A stretch of 64,000 nt of DNA from Gonapodya sp. JEL0774 (lineage: Eukaryota > Monoblepharomycota > Monoblepharidomycetes > Monoblepharidales > Gonapodyaceae): the NCBI GenBank assembly GCA_027604505.1, contig JADIIX010000089.1, positions 1-64,000 of the forward strand, read 5' to 3'. Positions 20,967 to 32,500 of this stretch are shown piece after piece. The stretch's first letter is position 1; every line of letters begins with the position of its first letter. Below the pieces are notes generated by a model. It saw only the letters and a program-made list of their open reading frames with translations, did no database searches and was not told where the DNA came from. Both the position numbers and the translations under genes were made by a program.

Positions 20967-23553
20967 ATGACAGAGGACCAGCCCCCATGGCGGACTCAGG
21001 TACCATTACCTTACAGTGAAGAAGCTATCGATTGCATCGAATTCCTGACTCCTCAATTCCTTCCGGCCACAAATCCCTGCGCTTTTGTGCATTCTTATCT
21101 GATCGACATGGAATCCACCACGATTCACCATTTCCATTCTTGCAATTCCACGATTGAATTCTACTCCAGTACCATACTATTGCTGCCACAAGCTTCAAAA
21201 GTCCAACATTCCTCACCACCGACAAATGTGCAAGTGGGTATTCGAAGCGTTGGAAGTCGTTCACGGACAAGGTGCTCCAAGGCACATATCATGGTTTTTT
21301 GTCGGAATAAGGTATGCTCGAAAAAACCCTCGAGATGCACACGGACTCGGATTACTCGTGGGCCATCGTGAGCAAACCTGAAGGTACGGCGAATATGGCG
21401 AATGTTACACTCGAATACTGCACCACACCCTATCCTCGTTCTCATTCACCCCAACGCACTCGCCTTCCGTTCTCGCCTCGTACGGGGAATTAGCCTCCCA
21501 CCTCTTTTTCTTCCACGTGCCAGACGCCGCCACGAACGAGCCACTCCCACCGGACGGGTACGGATGGTTGGATGACGAGGTGCTGCGGGAACGGAAGACG
21601 TTGCCGGGGGCCAGAGTAGGTATCGCATGACCGTTTAAGGAATGTCATTGCTTTTGCGATTGTGGTGGTGCGATGATGAGAGCCTTGATCCTAACCATCG
21701 GGTTCCCGTTTTTCGAACCCGTCTAGGAAATCGAAGTGTACGAACGGTTGCAAGGATTTGATACGGGAGAAACAATGGCATCTGTTTCTCGACGGAGGTA
21801 CAGGTTGTTTGGTGGGAAAAAGCCAGAGATGTGTGCGATGCATTATGTCAAGCACGAAGGTGAGCTCCGTGGTGGCCGCACGCTCGCTCGCTAGAGGACG
21901 AACCTTTACAACATGTAACCCACACACACACACACACATTTAACGACTCACCCGTCGCTCCATGTCTCGTCACCACAACTACCTTCGCCACCCATCAAGG
22001 CCCCCTCGTCCCTGTCACCCCTGCACAAATCAAAGTCCATCCCTCGGCACGCCTGAACCCGTACCGGTACCCTGCTCAAGCGACAGCACCAGCCCCGCCC
22101 GGTGTGAACCCCGTCGTTCGACACAAGGTGGCTGCGAAAGCCGCTGCGGTACAGGCAACAGCGGCGGCGGTGGCGGCGGTCGTGGGAGGACATGCGGGAC
22201 AGCAGGGTCAAAGAGCGGGAATGAAGGTGGGCAAGGCGGGACGATGGGCGGAGTCTGTTGTGCAGTGGGAGAGAGAGACTTGGGGCACGGTCTTCTTGTT
22301 CCAATTTATATTTTCTTTCTTTTCTGTTCGAATGTACTCGCCAGCGCCCACACCCTGATGATGGTCATGAGACTACTGGTGGTGTGTAGAAACGGTGGTG
22401 GTACTTTGTCTGACGCGATGTGGTGGTGCTCATCGCCTCGACCTCACACACCACACGTCACACCGTTTCACCTCATACCCTTCGTCCCTTCGGGCACCGA
22501 CATTTTCTCATCATTCAAACTCATTCTCACCGCTTCATCGCGAATTACACCACCGCACCGCGCCTCCGGGTCACCCTTTCGACCTTTCGACACAGACGAT
22601 ATGGACCAACTGACCCTCCGCGACGTGGCGCTGGAACGGTACATGCGGAACCACGAATCCATGGCGGAGATTCTGTCGCCGTTTCAAGCGAGTGAGTTTG
22701 AAGGAGGGGGGGGGGGCGCTGGCAGGGGAGCCGATTGATTTGTCGGACATCACCGCGCGGCGCCCGTGTTGTGCCGTGCCGTTGCTTCTCTGATTTGATT
22801 CGACTTTTAGCCCAAATCACCCCACCCGACGCTGTACCTAAGTATTTGGATCAAGAAGCGAGGACCAGAATACGGGAGGAGATAGTGGGTAGTACACCGC
22901 CGCTATATTTCTCCCCCCCCCCCCCGTTTGCCCTGTCCGCACTCAGTGTGTGGTGAAGTTCTCTCCAGAGGCACTCCGTTCCTTATCATTTCCCGTTCCC
23001 CGACCCACGCATGCACGCCCCCATGTTCCATGTTTCCGTTCGTTGCTCTCAGGCCCGTATACGTGACGACATCTCGGCAATGGCTGAGTCGCATAAAGCG
23101 GCTACGACGGGGTTTCAAGAGAGGGCCGCCAAGGTGTGGCAGGCGTATGAGAAGGTGGAACAGGTGGAGAATAAGGAGGTGGGTTGTGGGGTGCTGTGAG
23201 GGGGTGTGGGTCTGTGAGACGGGTGCAACTTGGGCGTCCAGGTGTGACACTGCGCAACGTCAGTTGGCAAACTGCCGGGTTGTCCCTCTACCCAACATCC
23301 CTTATGCAGTGCTAGTGTGGTGCGTCCTCAAGCGTGCATGTCCCCATGTTCAAACCTTCGCACATCTCACTTCACATTTCCCCACCCACTGACTCGTCCT
23401 TTGTTGCTCGTTCTCCGCGGGGGGGGGGGGGGNNNNNNNNNNCCTGGACGCGCCATTCAGGCCCTGACCGCGCTGATCCAAGACTACGAGGTGGAGCACG
23501 GTGTCACGATAGAGAGCAGTGCGTACAGGAAAGTGCACACTGTGGTGTCGTAG
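20967..23553 (+). CDS. SSR4: Ssr4-like SWI/SNF and RSC complex subunit
   Basis: Ssr4 is a fungal subunit shared by the SWI/SNF and RSC chromatin remodellers. The N-terminal domain is seen as ATNEPLPPDGYGWLDDE, EIEVYERLQGFDTGETMAS and VSRRRYRLFGGKKPEM..MHYVKHE, then a Pro/Ala-rich linker, then LTLRDVALERYMRNHESMAE and ILSPF..QITPPDAVPKYLD. The C-terminus is coiled coil: IRDDISAMAESHKAATTGF, QERAAKVWQAYEKVEQVENK, then RAIQALTALIQDYEVEHGV. The start MTEDQPPWRTQ at 20967 and exons before 21420 are uncertain; several frames look partly coding there. A 10-base assembly gap (23433-23442) falls at the start of the last exon. The family call comes from memory of the Ssr4 domain and should be confirmed by a profile search. 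Confidence 0.62.
23419..23442. other. Assembly gap after a G14 run
   Basis: Fourteen Gs (23419-23432) are followed by ten Ns (23433-23442). The N count is a placeholder, so the true length is unknown. The coding frame of SSR4 is open up to the gap edge on the right, so the gap likely hides the splice acceptor or some coding sequence. Confidence 0.95.
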
Positions 23554-23613
23554 CAGAACAGCAGGAAGGGTGCCCTGTCATGTGTCGTAGCAGAACAGCG
23601 GGAAGGTACCCTG
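23545..23613 (+). repeat. Direct repeat x2 across the SSR4 stop codon
   Basis: GTCGTAGCAGAACAGC followed by AGGAAGG or GGGAAGG and a CCCTGT tail occurs twice in a row, about 34 bp per unit. The first copy contains the TAG stop of SSR4. Confidence 0.7.
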
Positions 23614-23761
23614 TAATCAAAGTTGAGGATAAGAGTGTGGCGGCGAAGTAACACAGAGACACAGAACATTGCGAGACAGATCATGGTCACTGTTTCATTT
23701 GATGTGTATACAGAATACAGCTCAAGACATTGTTACTTTACTTGAATACCATCTGCGCATC

Positions 23762-26700
23762 TCAGTGTGCAGGTGGGACCCTCCTAGAAATTTCCGCTGC
23801 AAATTCAACTTCATCCATATCAAAGCCTTCAAACTCTTGAAGGCTCCTTACTTTCTTCCTGAAACGTCTCTCCATCCTGAAGAGTAATACAGCATCAGCT
23901 CAAATAAGCACAAAGAAGAAAAAGAAATGTTGAGATCACAAAACCCACACACGGCAGGAGACAAAGTATATCTGTTGATCAGGATATCCAAGCTTCTCAA
24001 ACTTGGGAGCCAAAAATGATTCAACCTCTTTTCGAAGGGTGTTCTTTGCATCCAGAAGATTTCTTTTATAAATTGAATCATCATCATCCTCATGCTCCAT
24101 CCTATTGATCTTTGCCTTCAGACTGATATCTGTCTTGCAGTGAACAAAAATGACAGGAATTTCAAAAGGAAATGCTGCAATTGTTTCGAGCATGCGCATT
24201 TCCCCTTCTGAAAACCTGCAGTGGGAATGCGCTCTTGAATTTTGTTTCAAAGCCCACTGAAGAAACCCAATCGTACCTGTTTCCTGTTACAATAACAACA
24301 GAATCAAATGCAAAGAGTCTTTTGTCTTTCAAATATGTCAGAGAAGGATGTGCAACTGTGTCACACCCTGGGAGATCAAATAAATTAATGTCTGGTGGCA
24401 AATCATACTTCCTAGTTATAATGGAACTCAGTCAGAGAGTCTAGAGCAAAGGGATATAGGATTTTTTCCTTACCGAATTGTATTTGTTGTCTCAATTTCA
24501 CCAGTAGGGGCAGCCCCATCTTCCATATCACGCACTTGCCGTAACCTGGCACAAACTTAGTAAAAACTTGATGGCAATAGTAGAGATTCATAACTCACAT
24601 ATTGATAATTGTGCTCTTGCCTGTTCCTGCCTTTCCACTTATTGCAACATTCTTCTTGTCACTGTCTACTCCCAACTCATATTTTGCCACATTGATAGCT
24701 TTCTCAAACCACTTCTCAGCCTCAGAAAGATCTTTGTCTACCCCACATTCTCCATTATAAAAAAATGTCCCAAGTGCAAACTGTGCATCCAAGTTCCCAA
24801 ATTCTCCATTAGTTGCAGCTTTGTTGTACCAAAGGATAGCAGATTTGAAGTCCTTCACAAGCACACCCAGTCCATGCTGATAATAAAATGCTAGCCTTTC
24901 CTGAGCCTTGGAATTGCTCAACTCTGCAGCTCTCAAGAGTAGTTGGGAGGCTTCCTTCAAGTCCTGGGAATCTTCTGCAAGTTTGCAAAGATAAGATGGA
25001 TCAGATTCATTAATCTGAAGCTTTGGATATTCTGGAGTTTTTGGTTCTGAGCTGTAACTCCCAGCAAATGTTCAACCTTGAACTTTGTTTAAGGGTGGAA
25101 AATACTCACACATGTTCAAAGATTCTCTGCTTAATGGTGGAGAATGTTGGCCTATGTTGGGGAGCATCCAATAAACACTCATTCATAAGTGTTTGAAGCC
25201 ACAGTGGCATGTTTGAGCCTTGTGGGAGGGAGGGTCGCATTCCATCAAAAATGATGTGCTGAAATACTGTTGGTGTGAGTCCCTTATATGGTTCCTCCTG
25301 TGTCCACATCTTGAAAATGATAAAAAATTGTGAGCTATGAAGTATGGGCACACAATCCCTTGTTACATGACTTACTGCATATATTGATATGCCAAAAGCA
25401 TAGACATCATCCTCCATACTTGGGCCTTCACCTGCTAGACGTTCTGGCGACATAAAAGAAGCTGTACCAGGTGTACTGGCAGTATTTAGATCTGAAATCT
25501 CCCCACTTGTTGTAGCAGGAGCCACAGATTCCAATGGAGCAACTCTTTCTGTCTGTGAATATTGAACAGAATGACTGCAGAGTATGAAGAGCTTACGGAA
25601 TATTAAAGAATCTCACCCCCAGGTTTACTGGCAAATGCGCTGTGACATTTCTCATTGTTGACTTTGCAAATCCAAAGTCAGTTATAACACCTCTTCCATT
25701 TTGAGACACCAGAAGCTGTTGAGGCTTCACATCACAATGTACCACACCCTGGCCATGCAGATACTCAAGAGCCTCTGCAAAATCACGCAACTGTGATTGT
25801 AAAATGGGGGTATCCATTCATGATCAGTGCTAGCAAGAAAGTGATGAATGAGCACTTACAAGAATGAGTGTTGGAGCTGCTCTCTGAGGCCCTGCTGGAA
25901 ATGTCTTCAGGTATTTTTGTGCATCTCCATTCTCCATAATGGGTGAAATGAATGTCCAAACAAGACCATCACGTATGACACCATAAAGTGGCAGAACCCT
26001 GGGAGATGTAACATTGAACCAAATTGCAGCCTCATTATTGAACTCCTAGCAGAGAGCAACACATCAGAAATTCTGTTAGATAATGACGACTGATTGACCT
26101 ACTTTCTTACTGTAACCCTCCCTCTGGAAATCAATTGTTTTAACGGCAACTGGAACCTTTTTAAGCCAAAGTCCCCGCCACACGGTCCCATATCCACCAG
26201 TACCAAGGATTTGATCCCGCTTGCAAAAGACATCCCTCTCGTCGACCTCCCAAATTGCAGGAAGGCTGAGTTGACGCAGCTTGAAAGGTCTGGACCCTGT
26301 GCGGCCCCGCATTTCGTTCTTCTTCACAACTTTCGGCGGGGCCAAGGTAACAACTTTTTGGACGTTCAAATCTACAAGCCGCGCGTCGGTTTCCCAGGCG
26401 TTGGGGAAAGGTCGTCCGGTTTCCCATTCGTTGGGGACAGTACTTGCAGGCACATGGACAGACTCCGCAGGTCCACCATTGTCCGTGTCAACTGCGGCAT
26501 TTGCAACGGGGAGTGAGAGATCTGTGAACGCTGTCTCGAGAACCACATGGTTGGTCGCCTCAACTGGTTCCTCGTCGGCACGCCTGTTGCCAGATTCCAT
26601 CGCCTCGACGGAGATGGTTTTCATACGGCGCGGTGGTTGGAGCCCCATTTGCGACGGGAGTGATTTGGTTCGTGGGTGGATGAGGGGGGGTCCTGAATCC

Positions 26701-27047
26701 TCCAATATGCCATAATGTCCTGGGTGGAGTCCTGTCATGTTCGTGGGCAAGCCATATCGTGGGGGACTTGTCTTCTTGATCGCAGATAAATAATCGTAAA
26801 ATTCCATACTGTCTCTTGGGATTGCTCGCAGGGGCCGCCGCTGCGAGAAACCACCTAACCATGGTGGTGGGAACGAGTCTTCCGGAAACCGAGATTGGTC
26901 CACCGCCGCTGGTGGTAGTGGTAAGGGCCACGCTCTCAGTGGTGGTGGCCCCGAGTCTTCGTCCACAGCCGCCCGAGCCGCGCCTTCCACACCGATTTCT
27001 CCGCGATCCGGGTCGAATGCATCCGATTCTTTCTCGCGCGACTCCAT
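23762..27047 (-). CDS. Protein kinase-Sel1 repeat-IRG-like GTPase fusion
   Basis: Three domains follow in one exon series. (1) About 270 residues of disordered Pro/Ser-rich lead. (2) A TKL-like kinase: Gly loop GTGGYGTVWRG, lysine in VAVKTI, catalytic loop VVHCDVKPQQLL (HCD for HRD, about 25733-25752), ITDFGFAKS (25662-25680), FMSPERL, DVYAFGISIYA, and C-lobe NECLLDAPQHRPTF. (3) Sel1 repeats: SKAQERLAFYYQHGLGVLVK and DAQFALGTFFYNGECGVDKD..EAEKWFEKA. (4) A GTPase: P-loop AISGKAGTGKSTIINM (about 24600-24645), TGEIETTNT, DLPGC (about 24360-24385), IPVIFVHCKTD and QQIYFVSC, the G1/G3/G4/G5 order of immunity-related GTPases. It ends ISRRVPPAH. About ten exons; no transposon break seen. Joining is inferred from continuous splice-compatible exons. 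Function unknown; the layout suggests a signalling or defence switch. Confidence 0.8.
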
Positions 27048-27216
27048 GCGGGGGCGGGTTTCTTGAATCTGGTGGGTTGGGTTGTTTGGGATGCTGTGTC
27101 GAATGGGGGGTGCTCAGCCCTTGCACCCTTTCTGCTGACATGGAATCAGCAAGGGAGCTGGGTAAATGAATCACACAATAATGCAATCTTTGGATAACAC
27201 GTACTTTTATGTCCTT

Positions 27217-27975
27217 CTATCGAGCAAACGCTCTAAACTTGATCTTATAGTCGTGCGACCCTTCCACACGGCGCCTTTTCAGTTTTGTCATTCCTTTTTC
27301 CGACCCCCGCCAAACCCCGCTCGCGCACCATGTCCCGCCCCTACGCAGAACCATCCACGTGATGTATTTTGCAGGTTGAAGCATACTTTGTTTGGGTGTA
27401 CGCCATGTCGCCGGGCACAGGGGAACGCTGGACGGGGGAGGCAAGAGATGGCTGGACGGGGGAGGCAAGAGATGGCCGGTGAAAGCAACACCGTCCGCGC
27501 AAGGGAGGACCAATTCGTCGCGTAACCCCTTCCCGACACGAGTCCCGGACCACGCCAGTTGAAACACGGGGTTCCCGAACGCGACGAGGTCGTAGGTGTC
27601 GACGCACCCAGCCGAGCCCACGCCACGAGCCACACCAAAAAATAAGTACGGCTCGCCCCCATGCATGACACTCCACAATGGGGTCTGCTTCATCGTTCCC
27701 GTGACTCTGTATGCAGTTTTCACGTGTTGGCGTGCCCCCATCACTTCCCACGCTCGCGTTTGCGCTTCCGAGCCCAACACCGCCTCCTCGTCCCCCGCAC
27801 ATCGCGATGCTCCTGCCGATCTCGCCGCATGGTCATGCCTACCACACGAAGGATGGATGTACGGCATCGGGGTGAGCACCGTGGTGCGCCGCGCGGGTGC
27901 ACAACGATCGGGCCTGGTCCCTGGGGGCGTGGTGCCCGGACACAGTGGAGGGTACTCGGGACTGGCACGTGCCAT
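27217..27975 (-). CDS. Possible coding region, unrecognised
   Basis: A 252-codon open frame with a stretch that looks globular (HVKTAYRVTGTMKQTPLWSV, EPYLFFGVARGVGSAGCVDT, YDLVAFGNPVFQLAWSGT) followed by a repeated LLPPPSSHLLPPPSS. I do not recognise a family. High GC makes chance open frames likely, and the flanking frames are also open. It could instead be an exon of a larger gene or non-coding. Low confidence. Confidence 0.2.
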   Translation of the reverse strand: MARASPEYPPLCPGTTPPGTRPDRCAPARRTTVLTPMPYIHPSCGRHDHAARSAGASRCAGDEEAVLGSEAQTRAWEVMGARQHVKTAYRVTGTMKQTPLWSVMHGGEPYLFFGVARGVGSAGCVDTYDLVAFGNPVFQLAWSGTRVGKGLRDELVLPCADGVAFTGHLLPPPSSHLLPPPSSVPLCPATWRTPKQSMLQPAKYITWMVLRRGGTWCASGVWRGSEKGMTKLKRRRVEGSHDYKIKFRAFAR

Positions 27976-29032
27976 AGAGGTCGCTGGGCGGAACTGAACG
28001 GACAGACCGAGCCTGAGCCGCGGGGGTGACTATAAAGGGGGCGGTGGAAAAACTGGAACAAGGGGGTGTGCGCGGTGCCGTTGCCGGTGTCGGAGGTGTG
28101 GTGTGGAGGAGGGGTGGGTTCGCAAGGGGTAAGGTATCCTTGCACCGATCCAATCCAGCCGATCCCTCCTCGCAAATTCGCCGCTTCATTCACGCTTTTA
28201 ACGCTCGGTGCTCATGGTGCTGCGAGGTGCGCTCGTCATCTTTCATGTGGGAACCAAATGCTCTGTGGTTCGCCCGAGTCCCCAGTCAAGACCGAGTCCC
28301 GACGCATGGTGCCCTTCCTCTGTCGGTCTGCCCATAACCATCACACCGAGCACTACAACTCCCACCTCCACGTCCACCCCTCCTTATCCCACATCGGCTA
28401 CGCACTTCTCTTGTCCATCTCCGCGGTCCGCAAGCCCCCGCTGTGGCACCGCCCGCCTTTCCCGTCCGTCACCACACCACTGTGGGGCGCGGACTTTGAC
28501 CCGCACAGGCAATCGCCCCGTCCGTCCCGTCGTGACCTCGCGCGCGGCACCTCTTTGTGCCCGCCCCATCGTGCATTACGCATCACGCGTGCCCCATACG
28601 ATTGCCGCACAGCACAAGGTTGTCCCACCCACTCCTTACCGTGACCCCGTCCCCGAAACCGAGTCACGATCCACGAGCCATGGTTCCACACGCGACGGGG
28701 GGGTATGCATATCGGCGCGGTTCAGTGGTCAGTGTGTCAGTGGTCGGTGGGCGGTGGAGACGCCGACAGTGGACAGTGGACTAGTGGGTGGTGGAGACGC
28801 CGACAGTGGACAGGTGAAAGTGGACAGTGGAGGATGCAACATTGTACCTTGCCCGCCTTGTTGGAGTGAAAGAATCAAGTGCAGCCCCCGGTCCTCGTGC
28901 CTAGTGTACGGTAAAGTAAGAATTCAAAAGATACATCAAAAGGTATATAGATATTTCCTATATTTCTACCTCGGGCCGACGGGGATCATTCGCCTCCGGC
29001 GGACTGTGCCCGTCGGTGGCGCGTGGGCGAGG

Positions 29033-29068
29033 CCGGGGGGTGGGGTGGGGGTGGGGTGGGGGGGAAGA
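29033..29068 (+). repeat. G-rich tract with quadruplex potential
   Basis: The run GGGGGGTGGGGTGGGGGTGG.. has at least five blocks of four or more Gs separated by single Ts. It lies about 460 bp upstream of the kanadaptin start codon, in the promoter side of that gene. Confidence 0.7.
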
Positions 29069-29530
29069 AGAAGAGGAGGGAGGGAGTAAGAGAGAAGAAG
29101 GCAGGGCAAGACAACAGAGAGAAGGGACGAGTCCATCCATCTGGAGGGGCCATGAACTGCAGGGTCCCGACAACGTCTCAGCAATAAAAGAAGAAGAAGA
29201 AAGAGAGATCCGGCATGGAGATACTGCGGATTGTTGAGCTTGAAAGAGTAAAGACATCACAGACGAGTCGAGGGGTGTGGGATGGGACGATGGTGGTGGT
29301 GGTGGGAGGGAAGAAGGGAGAGATTGATGGACTCACCAGGGGAGAGAGAAAGAGAGGGGAAGAGAGGGGAAGAGAGGGGAAGGGGATAGTATAGAGGGAT
29401 GGATGGGAGAGAGGGATGGAGCGGGGAAGGGGAGAAAAGAGAGGTGCCAGGTGGCCTGTGCACGACCACAGTCCGATCACTCCCTGGTGTCTTGAGTGAG
29501 TCTTCACCTTGCACCAGCACCACCACCACG

Positions 29531-32500
29531 ATGGAGTCGACCGAATGGGGAGAATCCAGGGACTCTGCAGATGCAGTGGATGCAGTGGATGCATTGGATG
29601 CACAGCCCTCTGCGCCACTCCCCCCTCCACCCTCCAGGGGCGTCTTTGCCGTCCCCGCAATTCCCATCAGACGTCTGCCGCCTGCCAACCCTCCCGACCC
29701 TCCCGACCCTGCCAACCCTCCCACTCCCACTCCCACTCCTCCCTCCTCCTCCGCCCCCACGCCCGCCCCCACTCCCTCCCCATCTCCTGCTCCAACTCCG
29801 GCCCCGCCTCCCCTCAACTACGAAAAACCTCACTGGAGCGGCCTCCCCAGAGATGTATGGTCATTGGAGGTCATCAAGCAAGGGTGAGTCGAATGGACAG
29901 GGCAGGGGGGAACACGGTCCCTCCACAAAGGGACGGGATTGGCAGGGGATGGTGATGGGGGGCTCAACACGGTCCCACGACAAGGGACAGAAGTCTCTCT
30001 CTCACCTCTCACCTCTCCTCCCTTCTCCCCCGCCCTCTCTCCCCCACCCTGCCCCTGCACCCCGCACCACGCACTCGCCCCCGCACCCCAAAAAGTCTCT
30101 CCCTCTCCACCCTCGAACTCCCCTCCAACAAGGAATATCTCGTCGTCGGTCGACTGCCCTCGTGTGATGTTGAAATGGTCAGTAGATTATAAAGTGGATT
30201 TTGAGTAGGTCGTTGGTGTCCTTGTTTGCTCGTTTCCTCCGTACGGCCTTGTTCACCATACCGTCCCCCCCCACCCCTCACCAGGAACACCCCGTAAGTA
30301 CTCTCCACAAGGGAGATTGGGTGGCGGTGGATGGATGGATTGGATGGATTGGATGGATGGCATGTATGGCACGTATGGCGTGGCCGAGAACCGAGACCCT
30401 TGCGGTGCGGCGGGTCACAGGCACGGGGTGGACGGTGGAGGGGTGGTTGCTGGTCGTGGGGTGACGGTGATGGTGGTGGTCCACCGGAAACGACGGGACC
30501 ACCGGGGACGCGGGGTCGTGGTGCGTTGTGCGTTGTGCGTTGTGCGTGGTGCGTGGTGACGGAAACACACACGCACGGTACACGATCACGGCGGGTCACG
30601 GTCACCACCACCACAGACAGACAGACGTACGAAGGAGATGAGTCGGAACCAACCACGCGACGCAACTCTCACACCCCCACCCATTTTACCGTTCCCGTTC
30701 CCCGTTCCCCGTTCCCCGTTCCTCGTTCCCCCTTCTCCTCCCCCCACCACCGGCAAAATAAAAATTCCCCCACAACCGCCCCCAAGTCCGTCTCCCGCCT
30801 GCACTGCGTCCTCCAGTTCCACGGTACCGACGGGTCACTCCACGTGTACGATTTGGGAACCGCGCATGGGACGAGGGTGAACAAGGTGGGTTGGTGGGTT
30901 GAAGGCGAGGCTTGCGGGGGGGAGAGGGGGGAGGGGCAAAGGGGGAATGGGGATGGGGTAAGGATGGGTAGGTGGGTCGGGAGATGGGGAGGGGCAAAGG
31001 TGGAATGGACACGGGAGGCGGGAGGAGGGAGGAGGGAGGCGGGCGCGCGGTCTGTTGTTGGGTGCCGTGTGCCGTGCGCCGTGTGCCGTGTACCGTGTGC
31101 TGTGTGGGGAATCCCCCGGGCGGGCCCAGGTGCTTTGCGATGTGGATCCGAGTGTCTGATGGTGGCTCTACGCGGCACACCAGCACACGCGTGCGGTGTG
31201 TGGTGTGGCCCCTGTTCTCTTCCCGCTACCCCGTCCCCGTCGTGGCCGCCACCGTGTCGTCCCCGCCGTGGAGCCCATGGCGTCCCGGCCCTTCCTTGCG
31301 ACTCGCCCAACACTCGGACCGGAGTCGCGGCGGGGCGGGGTGTGATGAGGGTTTGCAAGGGGACCGGACTGCACTGGACTGCACGAGACGGGACGGGACT
31401 GGATCTGGATCTGGAACTGGAACTGGAATGGTTCTCGAGAGGTGATGGTTGGAGGTGGGAGGTGGGTGCGGGGGCTCCTCCCGATACCAACACACCACCT
31501 CGCACCCAGCAACCCCGCAACCCCGCAAACCCCCCCTCTCCCGACACGACGGAAACGATCCGACGTCGCGTTTCTTTCCGTGTTTTTGGTTTTTGTAGTG
31601 TGCTCAGTTGGGGCCGATTGTGTTTTGTTCTTTCCATGTTTGGACTCGGTTCACTCACTCTCCCCATACCCACACCCTCAACACTCCTGCCCCCCCAAGA
31701 CCACCCTGCCCCCCCACACCCACCACCGCCTCCACCCGGGCGACCACCTCCGCCTCGGCGCCTCGACCCGCACCCTCGTCGTCTCTGGCGGCCCGCCTCC
31801 AGAACGCTCACGGGGGGCCACGGGGGACGGAGACGACGAGGATGGCGAGGATGGCGAGGACGCGACTGTGCGGGGGGCCCCGCGCGCGGCAGTACCGGTG
31901 GCCACGCCGACACAGGCGGAAGACTTGCACACCGTGACGTGGGGGTTCGGGGAGGACGCGCAGGACGAGGACGGCGGGGTGGAGGCGGATGGAGGGGTGG
32001 ATGAGGTGGTGGAGGTGGATGAGGGGATGGTGGGTTGGGTTGGAGGGAATTGGGGGGGTAGTTGAGGGTGTTGCGGATATTTGCTGGTGGGCATGGTTGG
32101 TGTGGAAAGGTGGCGCCCGGTCCTACCTTGGTTGGATTTATTTGCGAGTCCCCACTGCCGATCACAACGGTGGATCGCAGTGGGGTAAGGGGAAGGGGAA
32201 GGGGGATATCCGTTGCAACGTGCAACCCAACAAGCCACCCGTTACACCTGCCCGGCCCGACAGTGTCCTCCCTCGCTACCAGCGGTGGCGGGGCTCCGGT
32301 CCCGGGTCCCGGGTCCCGCATCGTGGTGTGGTGTGGTGTGGTGTGTCGTTGTTGACGAGTTGACCGTGGCTCGTGACTTGTGGCTCATCGTTTCGGTCCT
32401 TCCCCTCCTACTATGGGATCTGTACACCTCCCGCACCCAAACCGAACATCCATCTGCACTCGCACGAACTAACCGGTGATTGGCACCACTCTACCGTTAC

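Larger units (their letters stand above)
27048..29530. other. GC-rich interval without a convincing gene
   Basis: Long open frames on both strands here reflect high GC. The best candidate is the minus-strand frame 27217-27975 (listed separately). Local repeats include a 24-bp unit GGGGGAGGCAAGAGATGGCT.. twice at about 27435-27480, and a 23-bp unit GTGGAGACGCCGACAGTGGA.. twice at about 28755-28815. A G-rich run of quadruplex type lies at 29033-29068, and GAGAGGGGAA repeats about four times near 29345-29390. Confidence 0.5.

Noticed and set aside
21241-21380. Possible lipocalin exon (KSFTDKVLQGTYHGFLSE)
   Set aside because: Stops in frame after 20 residues and does not fit the neighbouring exons; EALEVVHGQGAPRHISWFFV in another frame fits SSR4 at least as well.
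21962-22738. 258-codon open frame on + strand
   Set aside because: Overlaps SSR4 exons in the wrong frame; the frame giving GPLVPVTPAQIKVHPSARLN is the coding one.
28208-29089. 293-codon open frame on + strand
   Set aside because: Ser/Thr/Pro/Arg-rich with all frames open nearby; no protein-like pattern, no family.
30331-32004. 557-codon open frame on + strand
   Set aside because: Crosses several clear kanadaptin introns and is composed of GC-rich repeats. Only its middle part, encoding the VSRLHCVLQF FHA exon, is real coding sequence.
30669-32321. 550-codon open frame on - strand
   Set aside because: Antisense shadow of the GC-rich kanadaptin introns; Pro/Arg/His-rich with no domain.
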